A stretch of 64,000 nucleotides of DNA from an uncultured Rickettsiales bacterium (GTDB taxonomy: Bacteria > Pseudomonadota > Alphaproteobacteria > Rs-D84): positions 5,773-69,772 of the forward strand of contig URBZ01000005.1 in NCBI GenBank assembly GCA_900546225.1, given 5' to 3'. The notes below the pieces were generated by a model. The model saw only the letters and a program-made list of their open reading frames with translations, did not search any database and was not told the origin of the DNA. Below, piece after piece: positions 43,684 to 52,500 of the stretch. Every line of letters begins with the position of its first letter. The stretch's first letter is position 1. Both the position numbers and the translations under genes were made by a program.

Positions 43684-43914
43684 ATGTTTGGAAAAGTTAA
43701 AAAAGTATTCTTTACCAGCATGTTTGGTATTTTGTACGTATCATTCATGGCACAAATCGTTTATGTTTTGGGCTGGGCACAGGGTATTGAAACCAAATTG
43801 TTCTATATGGGCATGTTGGCGTTGGAATGGTTGATTTTGATTGCGGCACGTTATTTGTCAAAACGTTCCAGCAACACCGCACAATACAACGGTTTTAACG
43901 GTCGTCGCCGCTAA
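43684..43914 (+). CDS. Small two-segment membrane protein
   Basis: The 76-residue product starts at ATG 43684 after AAGGGAAAAAGG. It has two hydrophobic segments (FGILYVSFMAQIVYVLGWA and FYMGMLALEWLILIAARYL) and a basic, Asn/Gly-rich tail ending RRR. No family recognised. The ATG lies just beyond the tmRNA hairpin, so it might share the ssrA transcript; a terminator follows. Confidence 0.75.
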   Translation: MFGKVKKVFFTSMFGILYVSFMAQIVYVLGWAQGIETKLFYMGMLALEWLILIAARYLSKRSSNTAQYNGFNGRRR

Positions 43915-43935
43915 ATCTGTGACGGTTGATAATTG

Positions 43936-43965
43936 AAATCCCCTGATTTTTTCAGGGGATTTTTA
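43936..43965 (+). terminator. Terminator after the small membrane protein
   Basis: AATCCCCTGA pairs with TCAGGGGATT around a T-rich loop, followed by T residues. Confidence 0.88.
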
Positions 43966-44008
43966 TTGCCCTTGAATTATTATAAAAATATCTTATATTT
44001 ATTGCGCT

Positions 44009-45766
44009 ATGAAAGAATTTATTTTACCCGTTCGTGATTTGGTTGTTCACCCCGATAATACCGTACCGGTGTACGTTGACAACCCCCAGTCCATCGCTTG
44101 TATAGAGGCCGCCGCCGCATCTGGTGGGCGCATTGTCTTAGTGCCCCAGCATTCGTGGTCATATCCCGCCGCACCCGAAGATATTTATGACGTCGGCACG
44201 CTTGGCGATATTGCGCATGTCTTGCGCATGCCAGATGGGTCGGCGCACGTTATTATTTTGACCACACATGCCGTGAATTTGACCGATATTATGGTATCAG
44301 ACGGTCTGTTTACGGCCGACGTCACACCGATTATTGTTGCAAATGATGAACGCGACGAACAAACAATCGCCCTGCGTGATAAAATTGCCGAAAATATGCA
44401 GCAACTGTCCGGTGTGCGCAAGTTCAAGGCCGATCGTCTGCGTGGTCTGATGCAGAATTACCCATTGGCAGCATTTATTGATGGCGTGATTCAGATGGCG
44501 GGGCTGGAACCCGACGTGGCAATTCGTATTTTGCGCACAACCAGTTGGCACGACAAACTGGTAATCTTGCTGGAACAAATAAACCTGATTATGGCAACGG
44601 CCAAAATCGAGGATTCCATCAATCGCCGTATTCAGCAACAGATGGAACGCGGCCGTCGCGAGGCGATTTTGCAGGAAAAGATGCGCGCAATTCAGCACGA
44701 AATGGGCGAAGACAGTGATGAGGTTGATTCTGAAAATATGCGCAAGCGTATTGAAAAAGCCCCTCTGCCCGCGGACGTGCGTGAAAAGGCGATGACAGAA
44801 TGGAAACGCATGCGTTCTTTTGCGCCGATGTCCAATGATGGTGCGTTGTTAAAGTCATACTTGGACGAATTGTTGTCCATGCCATGGGGCAAATCCGACA
44901 AATCTGAAATCGATCTGAATGTGGCACGTGGCGTGTTGGACAGTGAACATTCCGGCATGCAGTCGGTCAAAGAGCGCATCTTGGAACACATTGCCGTTAT
45001 GAAAAAGACCGGTGGTAATCAGGGCAGTATTTTGTGTTTTGTTGGCGCACCTGGGGTTGGCAAAACATCGTTGGCAAAATCCATTGCAACCGCGTTGGGA
45101 CGCAAATATCACCGTATTTCACTGGGCGGTGTTTCGGACGAGGCACATTTCCGCGGTCATCGCAAGACGTACATTGGCGCACAGACCGGCCGCATTATGG
45201 ACGCACTGAAACGGTGCAAGGCGAACAATCCCGTGATTGTATTGGACGAAATCGACAAGATGGGGCGTGATTGGCGCGGCGATCCGGAATCTGCGTTGTT
45301 GGAAATCCTTGACCCAGAACAAAACAAGACATTCCGCGATCATTATTTAGAGGTTGACTTTGACCTGTCCAACGTGTTGTTCATCGCAACCGCGAACAGT
45401 TTGAATATGTCGGCGGCATTAAAAGATCGTATGGAAATTATTGAAATTCCAGGGTACAGCGAAGATGAAAAGGTTCGCATTGCGCGTGAACATCTGATTG
45501 CGCGTGCGGCGCATGATACGGGCTGGAATCCGGACAACATCGTGATTTCTGATGATGCGTTGCGGCATATTATTCACGATTACACATCTGAACAAGGGGT
45601 GCGTGAATTACAGCGTGAACTGACCGCGATTTTGCGTCGCGAATTGTTGCTGAATAATTGCGAAGATGCCAAGACAGAATTTACGATTGCAAAAATCGAC
45701 GAACTGTTGGCGGCGCACAAATCTGCAATTATGGCAAAGCGTATTGGCTTTGGCGCGCGGGCATAA
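44009..45766 (+). CDS. Lon-like AAA+ ATPase lacking the C-terminal protease domain
   Basis: Residues 1-250 match the Lon N-terminal region (QLSGVRKFKADRLRGLMQNY, RRIQQQMERGRREAILQEKM, AIQHEMGE) and 290-580 the Lon AAA+ module: GAPGVGKTSLAKSIA (Walker A, near 346), RTYIGAQ-like HRKTYIGAQTGRIMDALK, VIVLDEIDKMG (Walker B), FIATANSLNMS (sensor 1) and LKDRMEIIEIPGYSEDEK (Arg finger). The protein stops at residue 585 after KRIGFGARA, the hinge where Lon continues into its Ser-Lys peptidase domain. No protease sequence follows in any frame. ATP-driven unfolding is expected; proteolysis is not. A promoter TTGAAT-16-TATATT lies just upstream. Confidence 0.92.
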   Translation: MKEFILPVRDLVVHPDNTVPVYVDNPQSIACIEAAAASGGRIVLVPQHSWSYPAAPEDIYDVGTLGDIAHVLRMPDGSAHVIILTTHAVNLTDIMVSDGLFTADVTPIIVANDERDEQTIALRDKIAENMQQLSGVRKFKADRLRGLMQNYPLAAFIDGVIQMAGLEPDVAIRILRTTSWHDKLVILLEQINLIMATAKIEDSINRRIQQQMERGRREAILQEKMRAIQHEMGEDSDEVDSENMRKRIEKAPLPADVREKAMTEWKRMRSFAPMSNDGALLKSYLDELLSMPWGKSDKSEIDLNVARGVLDSEHSGMQSVKERILEHIAVMKKTGGNQGSILCFVGAPGVGKTSLAKSIATALGRKYHRISLGGVSDEAHFRGHRKTYIGAQTGRIMDALKRCKANNPVIVLDEIDKMGRDWRGDPESALLEILDPEQNKTFRDHYLEVDFDLSNVLFIATANSLNMSAALKDRMEIIEIPGYSEDEKVRIAREHLIARAAHDTGWNPDNIVISDDALRHIIHDYTSEQGVRELQRELTAILRRELLLNNCEDAKTEFTIAKIDELLAAHKSAIMAKRIGFGARA

Positions 45767-45784
45767 ACAGCAAAAGATACAGTT

Positions 45785-46048
45785 ATGGATTTAACAGAAC
45801 AATATTCTATTTGCAAAAACCTGCGCCGTTCCGATGTGACAGTGCATTGCGTGCGGTCGTCTGACAATAATGTATATCGGGTCACCGCGGGCGTACACGA
45901 ATTGGTTTGCGTTCACCCATTGGAACGACGCAGCCACGCATTGGTGTACGCGCGAAACACACAAAACAATACCAGCGATATGCATAATGGGTTGTTTGCA
46001 CGCATAGTTTTGCGTATAATTCAAAATAAAGTAACAAAGGCACGGTAA
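45785..46048 (+). CDS. Small protein of unknown function between the Lon-like gene and tsaB
   Basis: An 87-residue frame, 18 bases after the Lon-like stop and one base before tsaB. It has three cysteines (YSICKN, VHCVRS, LVCVHP) and a basic C-terminus (RIVLRIIQNKVTKAR), with alternating short strands in the middle. No signal peptide. The packed spacing supports a real gene and an operon with its neighbours. Not recognised; the position next to a protease-less Lon makes it a candidate partner, which is inference only. Confidence 0.65.
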   Translation: MDLTEQYSICKNLRRSDVTVHCVRSSDNNVYRVTAGVHELVCVHPLERRSHALVYARNTQNNTSDMHNGLFARIVLRIIQNKVTKAR

Positions 46049-46049
46049 A

Positions 46050-46598
46050 ATGATACTGGTTATAAATACATCTGGGGCGGGATTGGAATTTGTACTGGGC
46101 GCGCATCACGTGCGTGTTGATGCCGAAAAACAGTCCGTCGCATTGCCAACCGAATGCGAAAAATTTATGCACGAATGTGGCGCATCTTGGCGTGATTTGA
46201 CCGCCATCGCCGTTGTTGTCGGCCCCGGCAGTTTTACAGGCATTCGTCTGGGCATTGCCTATGCCAAGGGGTTGGCGATGGGACTGAATATTCCGGTTGT
46301 GCCAATCAATGCATTTGAACTGTATTTGGCGGCCACGCCGGACGCATTTGTTGCGATTGAATCCGGCCGCGGTGATTTCTTTGTTTCGTCTGCGAAAACA
46401 CAGCCCCAAACGATGTCTATTGATGAATTAGAAACACGCCAAATGGAATGTCCGCAAACCGTTGGGCACAAGCCGTTTGATTTAACACTGGCGACAAAAA
46501 TCGCCGAACAGAAACTGGCCGCGGGCAATTTGGACGCCGTTGTTCCAATGTATCTGCGCCCCAGTTATGCCGAAGAGCACGCCGCACATGCTGAATGA
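46050..46598 (+). CDS. tsaB: tRNA threonylcarbamoyladenosine biosynthesis protein TsaB
   Basis: TsaB pairs with TsaD to form the transferase core for t6A37. The 182-residue protein keeps the ASKHA-fold N-terminus ILVINTSGAGLEFVLG, the diagnostic VVVGPGSFTGIRLGIAYAKG, and VPINAFELYLAATP. It is shorter than the usual 220-230 because the C-terminal part is reduced. Overlaps rimI by 11 bases, the common tsaB-rimI pairing. Confidence 0.93.
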   Translation: MILVINTSGAGLEFVLGAHHVRVDAEKQSVALPTECEKFMHECGASWRDLTAIAVVVGPGSFTGIRLGIAYAKGLAMGLNIPVVPINAFELYLAATPDAFVAIESGRGDFFVSSAKTQPQTMSIDELETRQMECPQTVGHKPFDLTLATKIAEQKLAAGNLDAVVPMYLRPSYAEEHAAHAE

Positions 46599-46974
46599 AC
46601 TGGAAAATTTGCACCGCGCCTGTTTCCCGTCAAAACCATGGACGGCACAGGATTTTGCCGATTTGAAGAAGTCGGGCTGTGACATTATTGCCAGTCAAAA
46701 TGGATTTATCGTATATCGCGCCGTCGCGGACGAGGCGGAAATTATCACCATCGGCGTTCATCCCGACGCGCGCCGCGGTGGAATTGCGTCTGCAATGCTG
46801 GTCGTTGCAGAACAGGACTTGCGCGCCCGCGGCATAAAAAAATTATTCTTGGAGGTTGCAGAAAACAACGCCCCAGCCCGCAAATTGTATGAACGCGCGG
46901 GATTTCACCAAATTGGCATTCGCCCAAAATATTACGATGGTGTTGACGCCATTATGATGGAGAAAGAATTATGA
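46588..46974 (+). CDS. rimI: GNAT N-acetyltransferase, RimI-like
   Basis: RimI acetylates the N-terminal alanine of ribosomal protein S18. The 128-residue product has ENLHRACFPSKPWTAQDFAD at the start, the acetyl-CoA pyrophosphate loop HPDARRGGIASAMLVVAEQD, and the C-terminal FLEVAENNAPARKLYERAGF, then IGIRPKYYDG. Start 46588 gives a conventional N-terminus; 46567 is also possible. Context with tsaB supports RimI over other GNATs. It overlaps the next gene by four bases. Confidence 0.9.
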   Translation: MLNELENLHRACFPSKPWTAQDFADLKKSGCDIIASQNGFIVYRAVADEAEIITIGVHPDARRGGIASAMLVVAEQDLRARGIKKLFLEVAENNAPARKLYERAGFHQIGIRPKYYDGVDAIMMEKEL

Positions 46975-48059
46975 CCGCATATCGCCCCAGTCGCGCCCAC
47001 GTTATTCAACGTACCGCCCCAGATGGCGCGGACATGTACCATATGTCAATAGCACTGGCTGTACCCACAGACGTACCAGCGGTCGTGGCATTTGGTGGCG
47101 AACTGACTAATTCTGACAGTCACGCAAATTCATATGGCAAAATGCTGTATCGCGCATTGGCCGAAGAAAACGTATCAGGGGTAAATGTTTATTCGGTGGT
47201 ATATGATTTTGCATCGCGCAGTCCATCACTGGAACGTGCCGATTTGTTTCATCGTGCAGGACGCAAATTAAAATTAGACGAACACCCAATCGCGCGCGCC
47301 GCCCAGACCGCCCGTTTGGACGAAATGCGTGCAAAAGAACCCGTGCCCAATTATGTTATAGATTTATATAACATACTGTTGCGACCGCGTCTGTTTGACG
47401 AAAATGGTCGTGTGCGCCCGATAAATACGGCGATAAAAAACATGCGCAATATCATGTTTTACGGACACAGCCACGGCGCGGCCGTGATAACCCAACTGGG
47501 CGATTATATGGCACAACAACTGTACGATGCGGGACGCACACCCGAACAAATTGCCAAGATTCAGCGTAATTTACTGGTGATTCAACATGGGCCGTTGAGT
47601 CCCCTGAACCCGAACCGTCGCCGATTTAACACACTGTCGTTTGCGTCCGCCGAAGATACCACGATGCAGAATCACGGCAATGCATTTGCGCGATATATGT
47701 CCGAAAATTCTGCCGATGTTGTGCCGGCATTCTTTGCGGGTGACCGCGGAAATCTGTTTGTTGTCCAGCGTTTACGCAGTTCTTTTATTGGCGAACATGA
47801 CCACCGCGGGATTCTGCGTGATGAACGCGAACAAATGATGACGTCGGACGATGGTGGTATATTATTTGACGCCGAACGCAATGCGTTGACGCGCGGCGCA
47901 AAAAACATGTTGACGGGGCGCGCCGCGCCGTCTGTACGGGAATTGGTAAATGGAAAAACCGTCAATTTTGACCAGATGAAACGCGCCGGCGATGCGTTGT
48001 ACAATATTATGCTGGCTGATTTGCATCAACAAAACTTAGCACGCGTGAATCAAAAATAA
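46971..48059 (+). CDS. Possible alpha/beta hydrolase with GHSHG motif, unknown
   Basis: The 362-residue cytoplasmic protein has AVVAFGGELTNSDSHANSYG near the N-terminus and NIMFYGHSHGAAVITQLGDY near residue 155, a GxSxG nucleophile elbow after a beta strand and before a helix, as in lipases and esterases. A later FNTLSFASAEDTTMQNHGN and GEHDHRGILRDEREQ could hold the acid and His. The middle and C-terminus are unfamiliar. The start overlaps rimI by four bases (ATGA), so it belongs to that operon. Its 3' end overlaps the convergent helicase gene by 53 bases. Confidence 0.78.
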   Translation: MTAYRPSRAHVIQRTAPDGADMYHMSIALAVPTDVPAVVAFGGELTNSDSHANSYGKMLYRALAEENVSGVNVYSVVYDFASRSPSLERADLFHRAGRKLKLDEHPIARAAQTARLDEMRAKEPVPNYVIDLYNILLRPRLFDENGRVRPINTAIKNMRNIMFYGHSHGAAVITQLGDYMAQQLYDAGRTPEQIAKIQRNLLVIQHGPLSPLNPNRRRFNTLSFASAEDTTMQNHGNAFARYMSENSADVVPAFFAGDRGNLFVVQRLRSSFIGEHDHRGILRDEREQMMTSDDGGILFDAERNALTRGAKNMLTGRAAPSVRELVNGKTVNFDQMKRAGDALYNIMLADLHQQNLARVNQK

Positions 48060-49287
48060 CATCACGTGGTCGCAGGGGCGTCGCGATGTGCATGTCCGCC
48101 GCACTGCGCGTACGTGACAATGCGACGTACGTCTGGCCGTGGGCAAATGCGCCACGCGAAATATCAACCACAACCGCATCCAGTGTTTTACCCTGTGCCT
48201 TGTGTATCGTCATGGCATAGCCCAAATTCAGCGGAAATTGCTTGAAACTGCCGACCTCGTTTTCAATAACGCGGTCGTTTTCATCGCGGGTGTATTCTAT
48301 TTTTTCCCATTTGTCGGGGCGAACCGTCACAATATCGCGTTCTTTGTTCAATAATTGCACCGTAATCTCACGCGCGGACAGGTTCTGGACAATACCCATC
48401 GAACCATTGTGCCATTTATCGCTGTTTTTCACAAATACGACCAACGCCCCAACCTTTAACGTCAGATTCATTGGCGCGGGCACATCGCGTTCGGAAAACG
48501 TTCCTGATAAAACACCAGTATATGATACAACGGGCGCATTGATTTGCGCCAACCGATCGGCATTGATGCGTTCGGCAACCGCACGAAACGGCGTGATTAT
48601 CACGGCATTTGCGCGACGCGCGGCGTCCGCAATCTGGCAATTATTAAAGAAATCCAACGCCCCCAGTTCACCATGACGTAACTGAATCAGGTTGTCCAGC
48701 AACGCTGTATCGTTCTGGCGATACACGCATTCAAAGTCAAATCGGCGAAAATCGCACCGATGTGCAACATTTGCATCAAAAAAGTACGCGTTTTCATGAC
48801 CGTATGCCTGTTGATAGAATTGCGCCGCATCGCGGGTGATAACCGGTGGCAACTGGAATAAATCGCCGATTGCAACAATCTGAATCCCGCCAAACGGCGC
48901 ATTGTTACGACGCGCGCTGCGTGCCAAGATGTCCATGGCGTCCAGCAAATCGGGTGCAACCATTGAAATTTCATCTATAATCAGCACATCGGTTGCATTT
49001 AATATATTTCGCGGTTTTGCCTTTAACTTTAATAATTCCGGCATAATAAAATCGCGCGGTTGGATTTGAAACAGTGAATGTATCGTTTGCCCGCCGATAT
49101 TCAACGCCGATACGGCCGTCGGACACGCGCATATAACCCGCTTGTTCAATGCGGATTTCAGATAATTTACAAATGTGGATTTACCCGTGCCCGCCTGACC
49201 CAGAATCAATACATTTGAATTAGAATGTGCGACCGCGTCAAATGCCGCCATCTGGGTATCATTCAAAATCGGTTTAATCAAACTCAT
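48007..49287 (-). CDS. Pif1/RecD-like superfamily 1 helicase
   Basis: The 426-residue ATPase has motifs of the Pif1/RecD2 group: VLILGQAGTGKSTFVNYLKS (Walker A), ACPTAVSALNIGGQTIHSLF (motif Ia), VLIIDEISMVAPDLLDAMD (motif II), VAIGDLFQLPPV (motif III), ECVYRQND (motif IV) and the C-terminal NLGYAMTIHKAQGKTLDAVV and YVALSRTRSAADMHI (motifs V, VI). It probably unwinds DNA 5' to 3' at replication or repair intermediates. Start set at 49287 (MSLIKPIL); an in-frame ATG lies at 49296. Divergent from the CAT-anticodon tRNA. Confidence 0.92.
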   Translation of the reverse strand: MSLIKPILNDTQMAAFDAVAHSNSNVLILGQAGTGKSTFVNYLKSALNKRVICACPTAVSALNIGGQTIHSLFQIQPRDFIMPELLKLKAKPRNILNATDVLIIDEISMVAPDLLDAMDILARSARRNNAPFGGIQIVAIGDLFQLPPVITRDAAQFYQQAYGHENAYFFDANVAHRCDFRRFDFECVYRQNDTALLDNLIQLRHGELGALDFFNNCQIADAARRANAVIITPFRAVAERINADRLAQINAPVVSYTGVLSGTFSERDVPAPMNLTLKVGALVVFVKNSDKWHNGSMGIVQNLSAREITVQLLNKERDIVTVRPDKWEKIEYTRDENDRVIENEVGSFKQFPLNLGYAMTIHKAQGKTLDAVVVDISRGAFAHGQTYVALSRTRSAADMHIATPLRPRDVIFDSRVLSFVDANQPA

Positions 49288-49341
49288 GTGCAACATATTG
49301 CCACAGAACCGCGAAAAAATAAAGCATATAATAAAAAGCAC

Positions 49342-49369
49342 TTGCAACGCATGCGAAAACATATATAAT
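49342..49369 (+). promoter_or_regulatory. Promoter of the CAT-anticodon tRNA
   Basis: TTGCAA and TATAAT with a 16-base spacer, ending nine bases before the mature tRNA 5' end. Confidence 0.8.
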
Positions 49370-49378
49370 TGCGTCCGT

Positions 49379-49455
49379 GGGTTAGTAGCTCAGTTGGTTA
49401 GAGCGGAGCGCTCATAACGCTTTGGTCGTGGGTTCAAGTCCTACCTAACCCACCA
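49379..49455 (+). tRNA. tRNA with anticodon CAT (tRNA-Ile2 or elongator Met)
   Basis: Cloverleaf with acceptor GGGTTAG/CTAACCC, D arm GCTC-AGTTGGTTA-GAGC, anticodon stem GAGCG/CGCTT (one wobble) with loop CTCATAA, T arm GTGGG-TTCAAGT-CCTAC, discriminator A, encoded CCA. The paired G1-C72 rules out initiator tRNA. The TTCAAGT loop and CTCATAA-CGCTT resemble Ile2 (lysidine-modified), but elongator Met cannot be excluded. Confidence 0.95.
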
Positions 49456-49464
49456 CTGAAATTT

Positions 49465-49489
49465 ACGCGTCGATATGACGCGTTTTTTT
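49465..49489 (+). terminator. tRNA terminator
   Basis: ACGCGTC and GACGCGT around GATAT, followed by seven T. Confidence 0.9.
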
Positions 49490-49517
49490 ATTTCATTATT
49501 CATGCTTATTTTTTCTC

Positions 49518-49547
49518 TTGCGTCATATGCCGTTTTTTTTCTAGAAT
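49518..49547 (+). promoter_or_regulatory. Possible promoter of the giant surface protein
   Basis: TTGCGT and TAGAAT separated by 18 bases. Confidence 0.45.
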
Positions 49548-49577
49548 GAAACTAAAAGAGGAAAAGAAGTGGGAAAA

Positions 49578-52500
49578 ATGTCCAGATTTCTGCGTTTTTT
49601 TGCATATTTAGCAATGACTGTTTTTGTTGGTAATGCGTTTGCCGCGGGCTATACGTGCGATCCATCGTTGCCAACGTATCTGAGTTGCCAGCACGGCTAT
49701 TACATGACGGCCAGTTCGTCATCGACGACGTATGATGGTACGCCAAAGGCCGGGAACTATTGCCAACCGTGTTCCAGAATGGGGTCTAATTACACATGTG
49801 CCGGTGGTACGGCCCGCCCTGTAGAATCTGAGGGGGGGTATTCATGTCCCGAATATAAAAAGTACACTTGCTGTGCGGCGGGTTATTATATGACCAAGAC
49901 CGCGACATCAACTGATTATGATGGTAACCCTGTGGTGGCAAATGCATGTCGTCCATGTTCGGTATATGGTGCTAATTATACTTGCCCAGCGGGCGATGAT
50001 GGATGCACAGGCGCACCACAGGCAGTCACGATTGATGTCAAATGTCAGCCAGGTGAATATTTACCAAAGGGTAAAACGGCATGCGAAACATGCACCCCTG
50101 GCAATTACTGCGAAGGCGTAAACGTCAAGGGCGTTTCATTGGTTACCGGCGCGGAAAAAGATTTTGGGCTTTCCAGCTGCTCATCAAATACAGGCGCGCT
50201 GTATAACAACAGTGCCGCGGGCAGTTCATCTATCAATGATTGCTATCTGACATTGACCGATGGTAGCTTTGTTTCAGCTGTAAATGGGGGCTCTCAGTTA
50301 TGCAATCAGGGTTATTACTGCAAACACGGTGGTCGAAACATCTATTATGATAAAAATGGCGACGAACGCGACCTGACAGATTCGCGTCCAACCATTGGTG
50401 GTGGCGTGGCCTGCGCACGTGGTGCATACAGTGATACAGAGGCAACAGCTTGCGAGGCATGTCAAAATGGCCAGACAACCAATGGTGCTGGTGCAATCAG
50501 TTGTAACGCGACCTGCTCTAATGCAGACAACGTGAAAGAATGGAATAACGCAACGTGGCAGGAAAACTATGTCAGCAATCATTGCTCTATCAAAGCATGC
50601 GCAACTGGCTATAAACTGGAAAACAACAAGTGCGTGTTGTTAACCATTCATTGTTCAGCGGGCGAATATCTGCCGGAGAACTCAACGACATGCTCGTCAT
50701 GTAAACCAGGTAACTACTGCGGTGGCGGCGACTTTAATTACAGCAGCATCGCCCAAGGGTTGGAGCCGTGTCCACCAGCGTATCCAAATTCTGATGCTGG
50801 TATGAGCAAGAAAACAGAATGTTATGGTGTTGAAACCAATCGTCCATGGACGGGTACGCAAGAATCATGTGATTTGCCAGATGGATGCGTGGGCGTAACC
50901 TGCGAAGAATGCAAACGCGATGCGTGCAAGTACATTGCATACTCTAATGAAGATGGCACGGCCGATGGTCAAATCAGAGAAGGTTGTGCAAGCAACAATG
51001 AAGCATGCAAACAGAAACAACTTTCTGTCAATGCGTGGTCGGGTAATTACGTAAATGGCCTTACATGTCCAGCGTGTTCGACATTGACACCTGACGGAGA
51101 ATACACATTGTCTGAACACAGCAACACTGGTGGTGCGACAGCATGCTATAAGAATTGCAAAACGGCGTGCACACGTCCAACATGCCCATTGCATGCAATC
51201 TGTTCATACACAGAAACAGAAACTGAAGGTGTACAGCACTATGGTGACACTTGCAGTGCAGCGGAATCAACATGTCCTATGACATTTACATGTGAAAATG
51301 GTTATACCAAGACATCTGATGGCACAGGGTGTCAGGTAGCGAGCTATACAATCACGTACCTGATTGGAAAAACTGGCTTTAATCAGGAACGCAGATCCCA
51401 ATCGGTGACATATTTGGAAAAGTTCACAACATTACCGGCAAACACATTCAGTCGTCCGGGGTACAGTTTCCAAAGTTGGGGTGGCAGCTATCCACAACCC
51501 AGCACGGAATACACATACAGCACCGCTGGTGACACGATACTGGTGGCGTCATGGACGGCGTGCGATGCCGCGATTACATCACCGGGTACATGCAACTGTG
51601 GCAGCAATCAATACCCGAATGGCAGTGGATGTAGTAATTGCGTCAAGTCATGTGCAACGGTATCTATTTATACCAAGGGGTCTTATAACGTTTGCCAATC
51701 CCAAACTGTTGCTGATGGATGCTATCGCGACTGCACAACGGCTGACGTACCGGGCTCTGCGACCGTGACAGGGACTGTCAGATACAATGCGGTCAGCAAT
51801 ACTTGTGCTGCGACAAAGTGTAATACTAACTATTACCTGTCTGATGGCAAGTGTGTTACATGTCCAGAAAACGCCATTTGCGATGGCGATGACACAATCA
51901 CATGCGAAGATGGCTATACATTAAAAGACAATAAGTGCGAACCAAACAAGTACACAGTGACATTTGATGCGAACGAAGGCACAGGTGGCCCAGCCCCACA
52001 AACGGTTGAATTTGGTAAAAAGATGGCAACACTGACAACATTGCCAACACGTGCGACATATTCATTCGTTGGTTACTTTGATGCGACAGCCGGTGGCACA
52101 CAATACTATGCGTCTAACGGTACAGCGGTGCGCGCGTGGGATAAATTGAGCGATACAACCCTGTACGCACACTGGTCACAGAATCAGGTTACCTGCGAGG
52201 CCGGCAAGTATTATGATGGCACGGCACAGGTTGATTGTCCGTCGGGTAAATATTGCCCAGGAACGGGTACAACCATCGAAGGTGGCGCGGGCTGTGCGAT
52301 TGAGTGCACAACACTGGGCAGTGAATACACCGCGTCTGATGTTGGTGCATCGGCCAACACCCAATGTTTCAAGGCATGTGATGCCGCCTGCTCTGGCGAA
52401 GATACAGCCAGTTGTGTATCGCCGATGTGGACAACGGATGGTGATTGCAAATACGATATGACCGCAAAGGTTTCTGGTATTCAATATTACAACAGCACCC

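Noticed and set aside
44009..46048. Frameshift as the reason for the missing Lon protease domain
   Set aside because: The stop is followed by sequence that shows no Lon peptidase motif in any frame, and the next genes begin at once, so the domain is absent rather than displaced.
49379..49455. Initiator tRNA-fMet
   Set aside because: The first acceptor pair is a normal G-C; initiator tRNAs of bacteria have an unpaired 1-72 position.
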